Shown here: positions 6,774-15,952 of the stretch, piece by piece
Layout of the letters: each line of letters opens with the position of its first letter
Numbering within the stretch: the first letter of the stretch is position 1
Source: Tissierellia bacterium
Lineage (GTDB): Bacteria > Bacillota > Clostridia > Tissierellales > Peptoniphilaceae
Length of the DNA stretch: 64,000 bases
NCBI GenBank assembly: GCA_030537765.1
Contig: JAUNVH010000005.1
Location: 1-64,000 of the forward strand
Direction: 5' to 3'
The notes under the pieces: generated by a model
What the model saw: the letters and a program-made list of their open reading frames with translations, nothing else
The model's database searches: none
Told to the model about the DNA's origin: nothing
Position numbers and translations under genes: made by a program

Positions 6774-8111
6774 CTATATTGGAAGCAGGGTCTTTGCTAT
6801 TGCAAAATAAAAAATAAGTGCAACTGCGTCAATTATTGTCGTTATAACTGCACTCGACATAATTGCAGGATCAAAGCCAACTCTTTTTGCTAAAAGCGGC
6901 ATGCTTCCACCCAACATATTTGAAAAAACAACTGTACTAAGCATCGCAATCGCAATAACTGATGCAATGCCAAAGGAAACTCTGTCTATCATAAAGGCTT
7001 TTATAAATCCACCAATTCCTAAAGCCAGGCCAACTATTAGCCCAACTCTGATTTCCTTAAATGCAACTTTAGGCAGATCCTTAAATTCTAACTCCCCAAT
7101 TGCCATATTTCTAATTGCCAAAGTTGAACTTTGATTGCCGGCATTGCCGCCAGAACCTGTAAGCATTGGAATAAAAGAGTTTAAAACAATATAATGTGCC
7201 AGTACGGCTTCATAAGAGCCAATAATCCTGCCGGTAACCGTGGCAGAAACCATTAGCACCAAAAGCCACACGACTCTATTTTTTGCCAATTTAAAAATTG
7301 AGCTATCTAGATAATCGTCTTCTGTCGGACTAATTGCAGCCATCATCTGCATATCTTCTGTGACGGAATCTTCCATCTCACGCATAACATCGTCAAATGT
7401 TATTATGCCTGTCATTCTGTCTTCATGGTCTACAACGGGCAATGCAAGATATCCATATTTGATAAATTGTTCTGTGACATAGTCGGTCGAATCACCAGTA
7501 TGGACTCTCACAACTTCGTCTTCCATTATATCTTTTATATAATCAGCTGTATTTGCAACCACAAGTTCTCGTAAAGATACGAAGCCTAATAAGATTCGAT
7601 CTGGACTTATGACATAACAAGTATAAATTATCTCCTTATCAACGCCTTCTCTTTTGATATAATCCATTGCATCTTTTACTCTCATCTCTGGGCGCAGCGC
7701 AACATATTCATTAGTCATAATCGAGCCGGCAGTATCGTCTTCGTATTTTAAAAACTGATTTATCATTTGTCTATCAGCTTTACTAGTATTTGCCAATATC
7801 TTTTTAACTGCATTTGCAGGCATCTCTTCAAGTAAATCTATCTTATCATCCATAAATAGTTCCGAAAATATATAATTTAATTCATGTGGATGAATCGAAT
7901 TTACAAGATCTAATTGCTGCTCAATTGCCAAATATGAAAATACTTCAGCCGCTTTCTCTTTTTGCAACAATCTAAATACTATAAGATTATTGGGTGCGTC
8001 CAGCTCATCGATAAGGTCTGCAGCATCTACTATATTCATATCTTTCAAAAACTCTTTCAATTTTTGAAACTCTTTATCCTCAACTAGCTTTAAGAAATCA
8101 TCAATTTGCAT
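6774..8111 (-). CDS. mgtE: Magnesium transporter MgtE (upstream copy)
   Basis: A second complete MgtE of 445 residues with the same order: N domain (FMDDKIDLLEEMP), paired CBS domains (YGYLALPVVD, GIITFDDVM) and five C-terminal helices with the pore motif PMLTGSGGNAGNQSS. It is clearly diverged from the downstream copy while keeping every block, so the pair is an old duplication and both are likely functional. AGGTGA lies 5 bases before the start. I looked for a magnesium (M-box) riboswitch in the 180-base leader and saw none. A promoter at 8203-8231 and a leader hairpin are visible instead. Confidence 0.95.
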   Translation of the reverse strand: MQIDDFLKLVEDKEFQKLKEFLKDMNIVDAADLIDELDAPNNLIVFRLLQKEKAAEVFSYLAIEQQLDLVNSIHPHELNYIFSELFMDDKIDLLEEMPANAVKKILANTSKADRQMINQFLKYEDDTAGSIMTNEYVALRPEMRVKDAMDYIKREGVDKEIIYTCYVISPDRILLGFVSLRELVVANTADYIKDIMEDEVVRVHTGDSTDYVTEQFIKYGYLALPVVDHEDRMTGIITFDDVMREMEDSVTEDMQMMAAISPTEDDYLDSSIFKLAKNRVVWLLVLMVSATVTGRIIGSYEAVLAHYIVLNSFIPMLTGSGGNAGNQSSTLAIRNMAIGELEFKDLPKVAFKEIRVGLIVGLALGIGGFIKAFMIDRVSFGIASVIAIAMLSTVVFSNMLGGSMPLLAKRVGFDPAIMSSAVITTIIDAVALIFYFAIAKTLLPI

Positions 8112-8123
8112 GAACTCACCTAC

Positions 8124-8175
8124 TTTTTAAAGTTAACACATATAAAAAAGCTTTCTATTGTTTATATGTGTAAAG
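8124..8175 (-). other. Leader hairpin upstream of the mgtE pair
   Basis: The minus strand carries ACACATATAAA and, after about 10 bases, TTTATATGTGT, an 11-bp stem in the untranslated leader of the mgtE operon. The following bases (TAACTTTAAAAAG) are not a true U-run. It could be an attenuator or an RNA stabiliser; nothing more can be said from sequence. Confidence 0.4.
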
Positions 8176-8202
8176 GGAAATTATCAAATTATCCCAAAAT
8201 CC

Positions 8203-8231
8203 ATTATACCACAAAGAAATTTTATTTGTAA
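8203..8231 (-). promoter_or_regulatory. Promoter of the mgtE operon
   Basis: Minus strand: TTACAA at 8226-8231, 17-bp spacer, TATAAT at 8203-8208. It gives a leader of roughly 85 bases before the mgtE start at 8111. Confidence 0.65.
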
Positions 8232-8293
8232 GCATTTATGAAATGAATATTTAAATAAATTATAGGGTATAAATTATTAAAGGATGTGATATC

Positions 8294-8740
8294 ATGATTA
8301 GCAAAATTTTAGTTCCGATTGACGGTTCGGCCTGCTCGTTAAAAGCTCTAAGACAGGCAAAGCAATTGGCCGAAAAACTGCATGCAAGACTCGATTTATT
8401 GACAGTTATTCCAGAAATTAGTGCCACAGAACAAGTGCCTTCTGCATATGTCTATTCTTCTAGTGGCGATAAGACGATGATAAAAATTGCAGAAGAAGTT
8501 TTAGAAAAAGCAAAGCGCAGTTTGGGTGATTTTGAATACGGCGTGACAACCACTTATCTATTTGGAAATGTCGCAAAAGAAATTGTATCATTTTCTGACA
8601 ATCAAAAATCTGATTTAATAGTCATCGGTTCGAGAGGTCTCGGTGCATTTTCTAGAACACTTTTGGGAAGTGTATCTCAAAAAGTTACAAATCTCTCAAA
8701 AGTTTCTGTCATGGTAGTAAAAAGTGATTGTAATGATTAG
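8294..8740 (+). CDS. Universal stress protein, UspA family
   Basis: A single UspA domain of 148 residues. It starts with ILVPIDGSACSLKAL (beta-1 and the ATP-contacting Asp) and ends with the nucleotide motif GSRGLGAFSRTLLGSVSQ, the G-x2-G-x9-G(S) pattern of ATP-binding Usp proteins. The role is cytosolic stress survival or signalling, with no defined reaction. The start at 8294 is preceded by AAAGGATG. Monocistronic, divergent from the mgtE operon and ended by the hairpin at 8759. In some bacteria Usp proteins accompany transporters, but no link to MgtE is shown here. Confidence 0.92.
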   Translation: MISKILVPIDGSACSLKALRQAKQLAEKLHARLDLLTVIPEISATEQVPSAYVYSSSGDKTMIKIAEEVLEKAKRSLGDFEYGVTTTYLFGNVAKEIVSFSDNQKSDLIVIGSRGLGAFSRTLLGSVSQKVTNLSKVSVMVVKSDCND

Positions 8741-8758
8741 AATTTAATTTGATACTAT

Positions 8759-8792
8759 AAAAGGAAGTTTCTTGATACATAAACTTCCTTTT
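8759..8792. terminator. Bidirectional terminator between usp and the broken ABC gene
   Basis: Perfect 12-bp stem AAAAGGAAGTTT / AAACTTCCTTTT with a 10-base loop and T-rich continuation. Confidence 0.85.
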
Positions 8793-8811
8793 TTCGTCTT
8801 TATTTTTAATT

Positions 8812-10470
8812 TTAAAATGCCATTTTTTCTAATTCGGCTCTATTTAATTTGCCATTTTCTAATAGCAGTATTTCGTCGAAGCAATTTAAAATATCTCTAT
8901 CTCTTTCATGAGTAATTGCAATACAGGTCGTATTGGGCAATTTAGTAATTATATTGTAAAAAATCCTTGAGTTTTCAGGATCTAGATTTGCTGTAGCTTC
9001 GTCTATAAAAAGCAATTCAGTTTGATTTACCAAACATCTAGCTATTGCAATTCTTTGTTTTTCCCCACCCGATAAATTTGTTCCATTATCTCTTATGAGC
9101 GAATCATTTTTTTTAAGTCTTTCTTTAACTTGTCTTAGATTTGCCATATCTATTGCCTTGTCGTATAAAAAATTATCAACTGGCTTATATAATTTTATAT
9201 TATTTTCTAATGTGTCCTCAAATAAAAATAAGTTTTGATGTAATACTGATATTTGATTGTAAAGACTGCTATAATTTATATTTTTTAAATCTTTATTGGA
9301 ATATAAAATTTTACCGCTATAATCTTCGAAATAACCCATGAGCAATTTCAAAAACGTTGATTTTCCACTGCCACTTTCTCCAAGAATTACATATTTTTTG
9401 CCTTTTTCAAAACAAAATGACAAATCATTTATTATTTTTCTTTCTCCAAAAGAAAAGTTTAAATTTTGAATATTGATATCTTTTATTCCATCGATGTTTT
9501 CACCAATTTTATATTCTTTAGATGTAGATGAAACTAGCTTTGAATGTTTATCCATTATAGGCTTAGTGCTCACTATCCAAGCATAACGCTGGAATAATGA
9601 AGCAATCGGATTCATAATATTGCCAATAATTTGAATTCCGGCAAAGAGTAATGGCACTGTCATCTCGCCTTTAAATATAAAAAACACACCAATTGCTATT
9701 GCTGCCATTTGTGAAATTGTGCCTAAGGAATTTGTTAAAACATCTTTCGTATTGTCTACTTTGCTAAAATCATAATTTGCCTGTTCGGCATTTTTGTTTA
9801 ATTTTTGATACTGCTCTAAAATCTTTTCTTACAGATCATGTGTCTTTATTAATTCAAAACCTTCTAAAATTCCCTTTACGCCAACGATATATTGCTCTTT
9901 TTTCTGTGTGAGCACTAAATTTTTTTCGCCTAGAATTCTTCCCATAAATCCGGGAATAATCAAAGGAATAAAAAACATTATTAATGTGGCAATTGCAAAT
10001 TTCCAATTTATGAATAAAAGTGCAATTATGCCAATGATTGCTTGAATAAAGTTTTGCAAAATAGATATTAATTGCAAGAAGAAATGTTCTTCAACTCTTT
10101 GAACTTCTTCTACTAAGATATTTAAATAATAACTCGTATTATATTTATTATACGTTTTAAAATTGAATTTTAATAAATTATCTGTCAATAGTTCTTTATA
10201 CTCTATTGTAGAATTTTTTGCAAATCGATATTTCAAATTCTGACCAATGAGTTCAAAAAAGCTGCCTGATAATATCACCACAATTATAAGTATTAGATTC
10301 TTTTTAAACATTTCTAAATCTAATGCCAATGATGCATTTATAATTTTTCCAAGCACAAACGCCATAATGATATTTAGCACAGCAGATATAATTAAAAAAG
10401 CTGCACTTATCGCTCCCAATGGTATATTGTTTTTAATAATATTCTTAATATGTAAATTTTTGTCTTTCAT
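8812..10470 (-). pseudogene. ABC exporter (fused membrane and ATPase domains) broken by one in-frame TAA
   Basis: The first open part (ATG at 10470, AAGGAG upstream, 213 residues) holds the first membrane helices. The second (ATPase part) is in exactly the same frame, and only the TAA at 9829-9831 separates them; the 40 codons in between are open and read as normal exporter sequence (EKILEQYQKLNKNAEQ). Read through, it is about 551 residues, the normal length. The ATPase domain is intact: Walker A GESGSGKST, signature LSGGEKQRIAIAR, Walker B LLFIDEATANLD. One base change could create the stop. The downstream ATG at 9708 has no strong ribosome site, so a functional product is doubtful. Confidence 0.8.
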
Positions 10471-10615
10471 TAAAAGCTCCTTAAGATAATTTAAAAACTA
10501 TAATGCTTTTTAAGTATATTCCTATCTATATATTAGACTATAATAGATTTTTTATCAATCATATTTGTTTTATTATATTAATCTCGAGCTTTAAAATTAG
10601 CTTTTAAATTAATAA

Positions 10616-10638
10616 TCCCTAGCCTTTATGGCTAAGGA
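10616..10638 (-). terminator. Probable terminator after the C39-type gene
   Basis: Imperfect stem TCCCTAGCC / GGCTAAGGA with a short loop, directly after the stop codon at 10642 on the minus strand. T-rich bases are nearby but interrupted. Confidence 0.5.
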
Positions 10639-10641
10639 TCT

Positions 10642-11514
10642 TTATTTTGTAAAGCTCCAAATATTTTTAATTTGAGAGCTTATTTCTTCATAATCCCAAT
10701 GAGCATTAGAATTTGTGGGGCTATTGGGATCATTAATTATAAGTTTATTGTCTTCTATTCCAACTATCACAATCATATGGCCGCTTGAAGTAAAATAACC
10801 AGGGCCCATACTCGCTATAAGTATGGCATCATTATCTAAAGCATTTTTAATTTGTTCATAATTTCCAATAGTCTTTACATTTAGACTATATTCTTTCGCA
10901 ATATCGCCCATTATAGACCAAGCCGTCATATTGTCTATTATATGGCCATTCTTTGTAGAAAACTGCGCAATATCTTTTGGATTTTTATCTATGCCAAAAC
11001 CATTTAGCATCATGGCAATTGAAGTTGGAGCACAACCTCTAGTTCCAATAAATTCTCCACAGTAAGGCTCGTACGCCCATTTTCTATCCCATTGAGCAAA
11101 GTATTTAACTTTTGAATTCACGCCCAATTGCTCGCTTTGTGGACATAATTCAGGTTTTTGTTTTAAATAGCCTTCAATAAATCCTAAAGCCTCGGGGGTT
11201 TTCGCAGCTAGCTTTATCATCGATTCGGGTAGCTGCGAAATATTTTTAGAAATAAATAGATAGTCGGGATTTTCATCTGCCAGATTTTTAATTTTTTCAA
11301 TTTCTAATTCTATATCACTTTCGTCTATATTATAATTAGTTTCTATAGAGGCCAATCGTTCATAGAAGAGATTGTTTTTAATTAGTTTAAATCCAAATCT
11401 TATCGTAAATATAATTATCAATATATAGATTACTAATTTTAAAATTAATTTGCCATAGAATAGCTTTTTGCTTTTTAATCTCTTTCTAGGATAAGATCTT
11501 TTTGTTGCGTCCAT
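10642..11514 (-). CDS. Membrane-anchored C39-type cysteine peptidase-like protein
   Basis: A basic N-terminus, one membrane segment at about residues 22-41, an extracellular helical linker (50-130), then a Peptidase_C39_2 domain. Expected catalytic residues are visible: QWDRKWA at 141, Cys161 in RGCAPTSIAMML, His246 in SSGHMIVIVG and NDPN at 261. The anchor and the absence of an ABC partner argue for a surface enzyme rather than a bacteriocin-processing transporter. The substrate is unknown; peptidoglycan or peptide cleavage are the family's usual options. AGAGGTGAT precedes the start. It stands alone between two terminators. Confidence 0.82.
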   Translation of the reverse strand: MDATKRSYPRKRLKSKKLFYGKLILKLVIYILIIIFTIRFGFKLIKNNLFYERLASIETNYNIDESDIELEIEKIKNLADENPDYLFISKNISQLPESMIKLAAKTPEALGFIEGYLKQKPELCPQSEQLGVNSKVKYFAQWDRKWAYEPYCGEFIGTRGCAPTSIAMMLNGFGIDKNPKDIAQFSTKNGHIIDNMTAWSIMGDIAKEYSLNVKTIGNYEQIKNALDNDAILIASMGPGYFTSSGHMIVIVGIEDNKLIINDPNSPTNSNAHWDYEEISSQIKNIWSFTK

Positions 11515-11560
11515 CTAAATCACCTCTAAAAATATTATATCCTATGAGTCTTAAAACGAA

Positions 11561-11588
11561 GTTAAGCACTTCTAATGAAGTGCTTAAC
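11561..11588 (-). terminator. Terminator after tdk
   Basis: Perfect 12-bp stem GTTAAGCACTTC / GAAGTGCTTAAC with a 4-base loop, about 17 bases past the tdk stop on the minus strand. Confidence 0.85.
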
Positions 11589-11605
11589 AAATGTTTAAGA
11601 AATTC

Positions 11606-12226
11606 TTAATTTTCTAAATCTTCAATTTTTATCTGATTTTTATTTATTATCTGTGCTTCTTTCTCACAAGCTTCAGTATAACAAGTTCTACAAAGTGGTT
11701 CATATTCGTCTTGTGCTCCTATAACGACTCGCTCTTTAGAAGCAGTCTTTCTATGACTAACCCATGCATCTGTGCCACAATTTACACAAACGGCATGATG
11801 TTTTGTCAAATAATCTGATATGGGCATAAGTTCTTTTAAGACTTCGAAAGGTTCTGCTGAAAAATCCATATCGAGTCCTGCTACAACTACTGTTATTCCC
11901 ATTTTTAAAAATTCTAAAATTATCTTTCTAATTTCTAATACATCGCCTGCTAAGAACTGAATCTCATCTATTCCGATAACTTGAGGCTCATAAGTTTTTA
12001 CTTTTTTTTGAATATCGTAAATATCTTCAACCAAAATTGCCTCAATCGATGTTTTATCATGAGTTATAATATCAGATACTGCATGGCGAGTATCGAGAGT
12101 CGGTTTGAAAGCCAAAGTTTTATAGCCAGCTATTTTGAAGCGCTTAATTTCTTTTTCCAAACTCGATGTCTTTCCACTAAACATAGAGCCGGTGTGTATT
12201 ATAAGCTTTCCCCTATATTGATGCAT
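11606..12226 (-). CDS. tdk: Thymidine kinase
   Basis: Phosphorylates thymidine with ATP in nucleotide salvage; cytosolic, type II family. Walker A is GSMFSGKTSS near the N-terminus, the Walker B region is VIGIDEIQFL, and a zinc site is formed by CVNCG and CRTCY in the lasso part of the C-terminal half. At 206 residues it is of normal length (about 190-210). TAGGTGAG lies 5 bases before the ATG. The gene begins 8 bases after the cyclophilin stop, so the two are co-transcribed and end at the strong hairpin at 11561. Confidence 0.96.
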   Translation of the reverse strand: MHQYRGKLIIHTGSMFSGKTSSLEKEIKRFKIAGYKTLAFKPTLDTRHAVSDIITHDKTSIEAILVEDIYDIQKKVKTYEPQVIGIDEIQFLAGDVLEIRKIILEFLKMGITVVVAGLDMDFSAEPFEVLKELMPISDYLTKHHAVCVNCGTDAWVSHRKTASKERVVIGAQDEYEPLCRTCYTEACEKEAQIINKNQIKIEDLEN

Positions 12227-12234
12227 AAGCTCAC

Positions 12235-12849
12235 CTATTTAAATTTTACTATTTCTATCGATTCAATTACAACATCTTCCAAAGGCTTATCTGCTCTATC
12301 GACCTCTGTTGCTGCAATATCGTCAACAATTTCCATGCCTTCAAATACTTGTCCAAAGACTGTATGCTTTCCATCAAGCCAATATGCGCCGCCCATCGAT
12401 TCATAAGCACTTACGACATCTTCTGGATAGCCTTTTGATTCGCCGGCATTTCTCATTTGTTCTATTATATTATCTTGTACTACTGCTGCTTGTACAATAA
12501 AAAACTGTGAGCCATTTGTGAATCGGCCTGAATTGGCCATTGAAAGTGCTCCTCTGAAATTGCGATAATTTATATCGAATTCGTCTTCAAAGGGCAAACC
12601 CCAAATACTCTTTCCGCCTCTGCCAGTGCCTGTTGGATCTCCGCCTTGAATCATAAAGCCGTCTATCACCCTGTGAAATATTACGCCATTATAATATCCA
12701 TCTTTGGCATGCGTTTTAAAGTTTTCACAAGCTTTAGGTGCAATATTTTCGAATAATCTCAATTTTATATCGCCAAAGTTTGTGTGAATAATTGCAATTT
12801 CTTCGCCAACTCTTGGCCATTGTATTTGATCTAAACCAATTTGTTTCAT
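12235..12849 (-). CDS. Peptidyl-prolyl cis-trans isomerase, cyclophilin type
   Basis: A cytosolic folding catalyst that isomerises peptide bonds before proline. The signature block FHRVIDGFMIQGGDPTGTG is complete, followed by FEDEF, SMANSGRFTNGSQFFI with the conserved Gln-Phe-Phe, and HTVFGQVFEGMEIVD. No signal peptide. At 204 residues it is longer than the minimal domain because of a 20-residue N-terminal piece and an insertion carrying EQMRNAGESKGYPEDV. This insertion is common in Firmicute cyclophilins. GGGGGT precedes the start. It lies between a MATE gene upstream and tdk downstream on the same strand. Confidence 0.94.
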   Translation of the reverse strand: MKQIGLDQIQWPRVGEEIAIIHTNFGDIKLRLFENIAPKACENFKTHAKDGYYNGVIFHRVIDGFMIQGGDPTGTGRGGKSIWGLPFEDEFDINYRNFRGALSMANSGRFTNGSQFFIVQAAVVQDNIIEQMRNAGESKGYPEDVVSAYESMGGAYWLDGKHTVFGQVFEGMEIVDDIAATEVDRADKPLEDVVIESIEIVKFK

Positions 12850-12861
12850 TTTTAACCCCCA

Positions 12862-14214
12862 TTAATATACTTTTTCGATCTGTCTAAATCCATTAGTTCG
12901 ATTTTCTAAGATTTTATATATTATAAATAAAATAATTCCTTTTAATGCCATCGATATGCTTATAGTTATCCAAAGTCCAGTTTCTTGATATATGGGCATC
13001 AAAATTAATGCCAAAGGAATTCTAATTCCATTTAAGATTGCGCCTGAAATTGCTGGATACTTTGTCAGCCCGAGGCCATTTAATGCTCCTGTCGTTCCAA
13101 TTTCTATGCTCATAAAAACTTCAGATACTGAATAAATTTTTAAAAGCGTTGTGCCCATTGCTATTGCCAAAGTGTCGCCTGGCAAAAATTTGCTATAAAA
13201 AAGTTCCCCGGCAAAAAACAGCAACAAAAATGCAGAAAATCCTATTAAAATAAAAATCTTTAAGCCTTCTTTATAACCCTCTTTCAAGCGTTCAAAGTTC
13301 TTCGCACCGTAGTTTTGCCCCATAAAGGCGGTCATAGCAGTTGAAAAGCCCTCAGCCGACATCCAAGATATGGATTCAATCTGTGTGCCTAAAGTCGCAA
13401 CAGCTATAGCCATAGATCCAAAACTTGAAATGAATCTCGTCATTATAACGCTTATCAATGCATGGACTGCGCTGACAAGGCAGGCTGGATATCCAGTTTT
13501 AAAAATCTTTTTTATCAAATCTTTATTGAATGATATAAAAATTTTTCGATCATTATATAATTCGTCATTGACTTTGCCTTCATAAGCATAAATTAAAAAT
13601 GCTAACATTTGTGCCATTACGCTTGCATAAGCCGCCCCTTTGATACCAAGTTTAAAATTAAATATCATAATTGGATCTAATACTATATTGGTAATAAGTG
13701 AAATTACTGCAATTCTAAAAGGCGTTTGGCTATTGCCCATGCTCTTAAAATAAGTTCCAAATACGGGGACCATAAATGTAAATATAAATCCAAAAGCCAT
13801 AATCGTCAGATAATCATCTGCCAATTTAAATACATCTTGATCGAGTTTATAAAAGCTAAGCATATTCTTTTTAAATAAAAGTATGATTGCCATATATATT
13901 ATAGCCATTATTATTGTGAGCTGAATTCCACTCTTAACAAGTTTTTTACATTCGGCATAATCACCCTTGCCATAAGCTTGTGAAAGATGAGTTGCAAGTC
14001 CAACTCCAGAAATTAATACGATCGCATTTGCTATCCACAAAAACAGTCCCACTGTGCCAGCCGCAGCCACTGCATCGGTGCTGAGTCTGCCAAGCCAAAA
14101 CATATCTATTAAATTGTAAGTCATTTGCACAAAAGAGACTGCCATAAGTGGAAGGCTTAAAGCGGTCAGCGATTTTTTAATATCACCTTCGAGCAAATTA
14201 ACATTTCTTTTCAA
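12862..14214 (-). CDS. MATE family efflux transporter
   Basis: A 12-helix antiporter of 450 residues that uses Na+ or H+ gradients to expel drugs or metabolites. MATE features are visible in both halves: the start LSLPLMAVSFVQMTYNLIDMF, SMGNSQTPFRIAVISLITNI in the middle, and FMGQNYGAKNFERLKEGYK at the start of the second half. The start codon is TTG at 14214, fixed by GAGGTGAT 4 bases upstream and by the first residues KRNVNLLEGDI. It follows map after 16 bases and probably shares its transcript. The substrate cannot be told. It is a different protein from the MATE at 40363. Confidence 0.92.
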   Translation of the reverse strand: MKRNVNLLEGDIKKSLTALSLPLMAVSFVQMTYNLIDMFWLGRLSTDAVAAAGTVGLFLWIANAIVLISGVGLATHLSQAYGKGDYAECKKLVKSGIQLTIIMAIIYMAIILLFKKNMLSFYKLDQDVFKLADDYLTIMAFGFIFTFMVPVFGTYFKSMGNSQTPFRIAVISLITNIVLDPIMIFNFKLGIKGAAYASVMAQMLAFLIYAYEGKVNDELYNDRKIFISFNKDLIKKIFKTGYPACLVSAVHALISVIMTRFISSFGSMAIAVATLGTQIESISWMSAEGFSTAMTAFMGQNYGAKNFERLKEGYKEGLKIFILIGFSAFLLLFFAGELFYSKFLPGDTLAIAMGTTLLKIYSVSEVFMSIEIGTTGALNGLGLTKYPAISGAILNGIRIPLALILMPIYQETGLWITISISMALKGIILFIIYKILENRTNGFRQIEKVY

Positions 14215-14230
14215 TCAATCACCTCGCCGA

Positions 14231-14983
14231 TTAAAATTCTTGTTCTGTCAAAATCAAAGGACCGTCTTCAGTAATCGCAAGTGTATGTTCATATTGAGCG
14301 CTCATGCCGCCATCTAAAGTTCTTGCAGTCCAACCATTTGAGTCCATCTTCATACGCCATGTGCCAGTATTTATCATGGGTTCAATCGTAAATACCATAT
14401 TCTTTTCAATTCTTAGGCCTCTGCCCGGTTTGCCATAATGAAGCACTTGCGGATCTTCGTGCATTTCGTCTCCAATACCGTGGCCGCAAAAATCTTTCAC
14501 CACGCTATATCCCAAAGGTTCTACATAAGATTGGATTGCATGGCCAATATCCCCAAGTCGATTACCAATTACTGCCTGTTCAATACCCAGATATAGGGCC
14601 TTTTTCGTTACATCTAATAGCTTTTGATTTTCTTTAGAAATCTCTCCTACGCCATATGACCATGCGCTGTCTGAAAGATAGCCATCTAAATCGATGACCA
14701 TATCGATCGTCACAATATCGCCTTCTTTTAATGGCTCTTTAGTTGGAAAACCGTGACAGATTTCATCATTTACAGATGCGCAAGTTGCATACTTATAGCC
14801 TTGATATCCAATTTGCGCCGGAATTCCGCCATGTTTTCTAATATATTTTTCGACAAATTGATCTAGCTCCCAAGTTGTGACCCCCGGTTTAATTTTTGAT
14901 CTGAGCTCTTGATGCACGCTTGCCAAAAGCTTTCCAGATTCATGCATCATCTTTATCTGTTCATCTGTTTTTATCGTAATCAT
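14231..14983 (-). CDS. map: Methionine aminopeptidase, type I
   Basis: Removes the initiator methionine from new proteins. All five metal ligands are visible in order: Asp in TIDMVIDLDG, Asp in SDSAWSYG, His in FCGHGIG, Glu in FTIEPMI and Glu in AQYEHT; the substrate-binding His is at KHGG. At 250 residues it is the short type I form without an N-terminal zinc extension. It overlaps the end of the upstream TPR gene by 23 bases, so the two are translationally coupled. It is not next to ribosomal protein genes here; Firmicutes often carry more than one map gene, and this may be the second. Confidence 0.95.
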   Translation of the reverse strand: MITIKTDEQIKMMHESGKLLASVHQELRSKIKPGVTTWELDQFVEKYIRKHGGIPAQIGYQGYKYATCASVNDEICHGFPTKEPLKEGDIVTIDMVIDLDGYLSDSAWSYGVGEISKENQKLLDVTKKALYLGIEQAVIGNRLGDIGHAIQSYVEPLGYSVVKDFCGHGIGDEMHEDPQVLHYGKPGRGLRIEKNMVFTIEPMINTGTWRMKMDSNGWTARTLDGGMSAQYEHTLAITEDGPLILTEQEF

Positions 14984-15875
14984 TTATTGCCTCCGTAAAA
15001 TCTAAATCTTTTAAATCTTCATCTCTTTTTGCCCATTCTTTAGCCCTTTCGTCAATATTTATAGCCTTTATCAAAGCCCATATTGCTTCATTATTCATTT
15101 TTAAATTCGAATAGGCACAAGCCAAATTATACCATAGAATATGATTTGTAGGACATTTTTTAACGCCAATTTCTAAAATATCTTTAGTCTTTTCAATCTG
15201 GCCAATTTCTTTATATAATGCCCCAGTGTTCAAATAGATTTTATAATCATCGCTATATTCCATCGCCTTATAATAAGATTTCAAAGCCAGACTATATAGA
15301 CCCAGCTTTTTTAATACAACTCCTCTATTAAACAGCGCCAAAGCAAAATCTGGCGCAAGTTCCAAAGCTCTTTCTATATATTCTAATGCCAAATCATTTT
15401 GATTTTCTCTTTCGTAAAGCGAGCCCATATCGTTCAATGCGATATAATCGTAAGGATCGATTTTTAAAGCCTTTTTATAATATTTAAAAGATTTTTTTCT
15501 ATCTCCCAAATCGTCTGCCAAAACTGCTGCATAATAATATGCTTTTTGAAAATCTGGTTTATATTTAAATGCCAGCTCATAATGTTTTAAGCTAGTATTT
15601 AAATCTCCGCCCGAAAGATCTGTATCGACTGCCATTCCATAATTGGCATATGGATTTTTTGGATTCATCTCTAAAAGTCTTTTATAGATAGCCAAAGATT
15701 CTTCAAATCTATTTTGATCTCCATAAAGCACTGCCAGTTCATATAGCCATTCTTCTTTTACTTCAGGTGCAGAATAATCTACAATCTTCTTTAGCATCTC
15801 GATTGCCATATCTATATTATTTTTTTGTAAAAAATTTTTGTAAAGTATTAAATAATTTTGTAAATTTTTATCCAT
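14961..15875 (-). CDS. Tetratricopeptide repeat protein
   Basis: 304 residues made almost wholly of TPR helices, about seven repeats. Examples are ANYGMAVDTDLSGGDLNTSL, DYIALNDMGSLYERENQNDL and FALALFNRGVVLKKLGLYSL. Each shows the spaced small and aromatic residues of the motif. No signal or membrane segment; a cytosolic scaffold is likely and partners are unknown. The ATG at 15875 has no recognisable ribosome site. A TATGAT box lies only about 12 bases upstream, so the message may be nearly leaderless. It overlaps map by 23 bases. Confidence 0.85.
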   Translation of the reverse strand: MDKNLQNYLILYKNFLQKNNIDMAIEMLKKIVDYSAPEVKEEWLYELAVLYGDQNRFEESLAIYKRLLEMNPKNPYANYGMAVDTDLSGGDLNTSLKHYELAFKYKPDFQKAYYYAAVLADDLGDRKKSFKYYKKALKIDPYDYIALNDMGSLYERENQNDLALEYIERALELAPDFALALFNRGVVLKKLGLYSLALKSYYKAMEYSDDYKIYLNTGALYKEIGQIEKTKDILEIGVKKCPTNHILWYNLACAYSNLKMNNEAIWALIKAINIDERAKEWAKRDEDLKDLDFTEAINDYDKNR

Positions 15876-15916
15876 ATATATAGTCTATCATAAATTTAAA
15901 AATCTTTTCTTTAAAA

Positions 15917-15946
15917 TTTACCGAAAATTTTAAGCTATGTTATAAT
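15917..15946 (+). promoter_or_regulatory. Promoter of the YhcC-type gene
   Basis: TTTACC at 15917-15922 and TATAAT at 15941-15946, with 18 bp between them. The -10 box ends 6 bases before the GTG at 15953, which places the expected transcription start at or next to the start codon. Confidence 0.6.
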
Positions 15947-15952
15947 AGCTAT

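Noticed and set aside
8112-8202. Magnesium riboswitch (M-box or mgtA leader) upstream of the mgtE pair
   Set aside because: None of the conserved blocks of known magnesium riboswitches is recognisable; only a simple hairpin is present.
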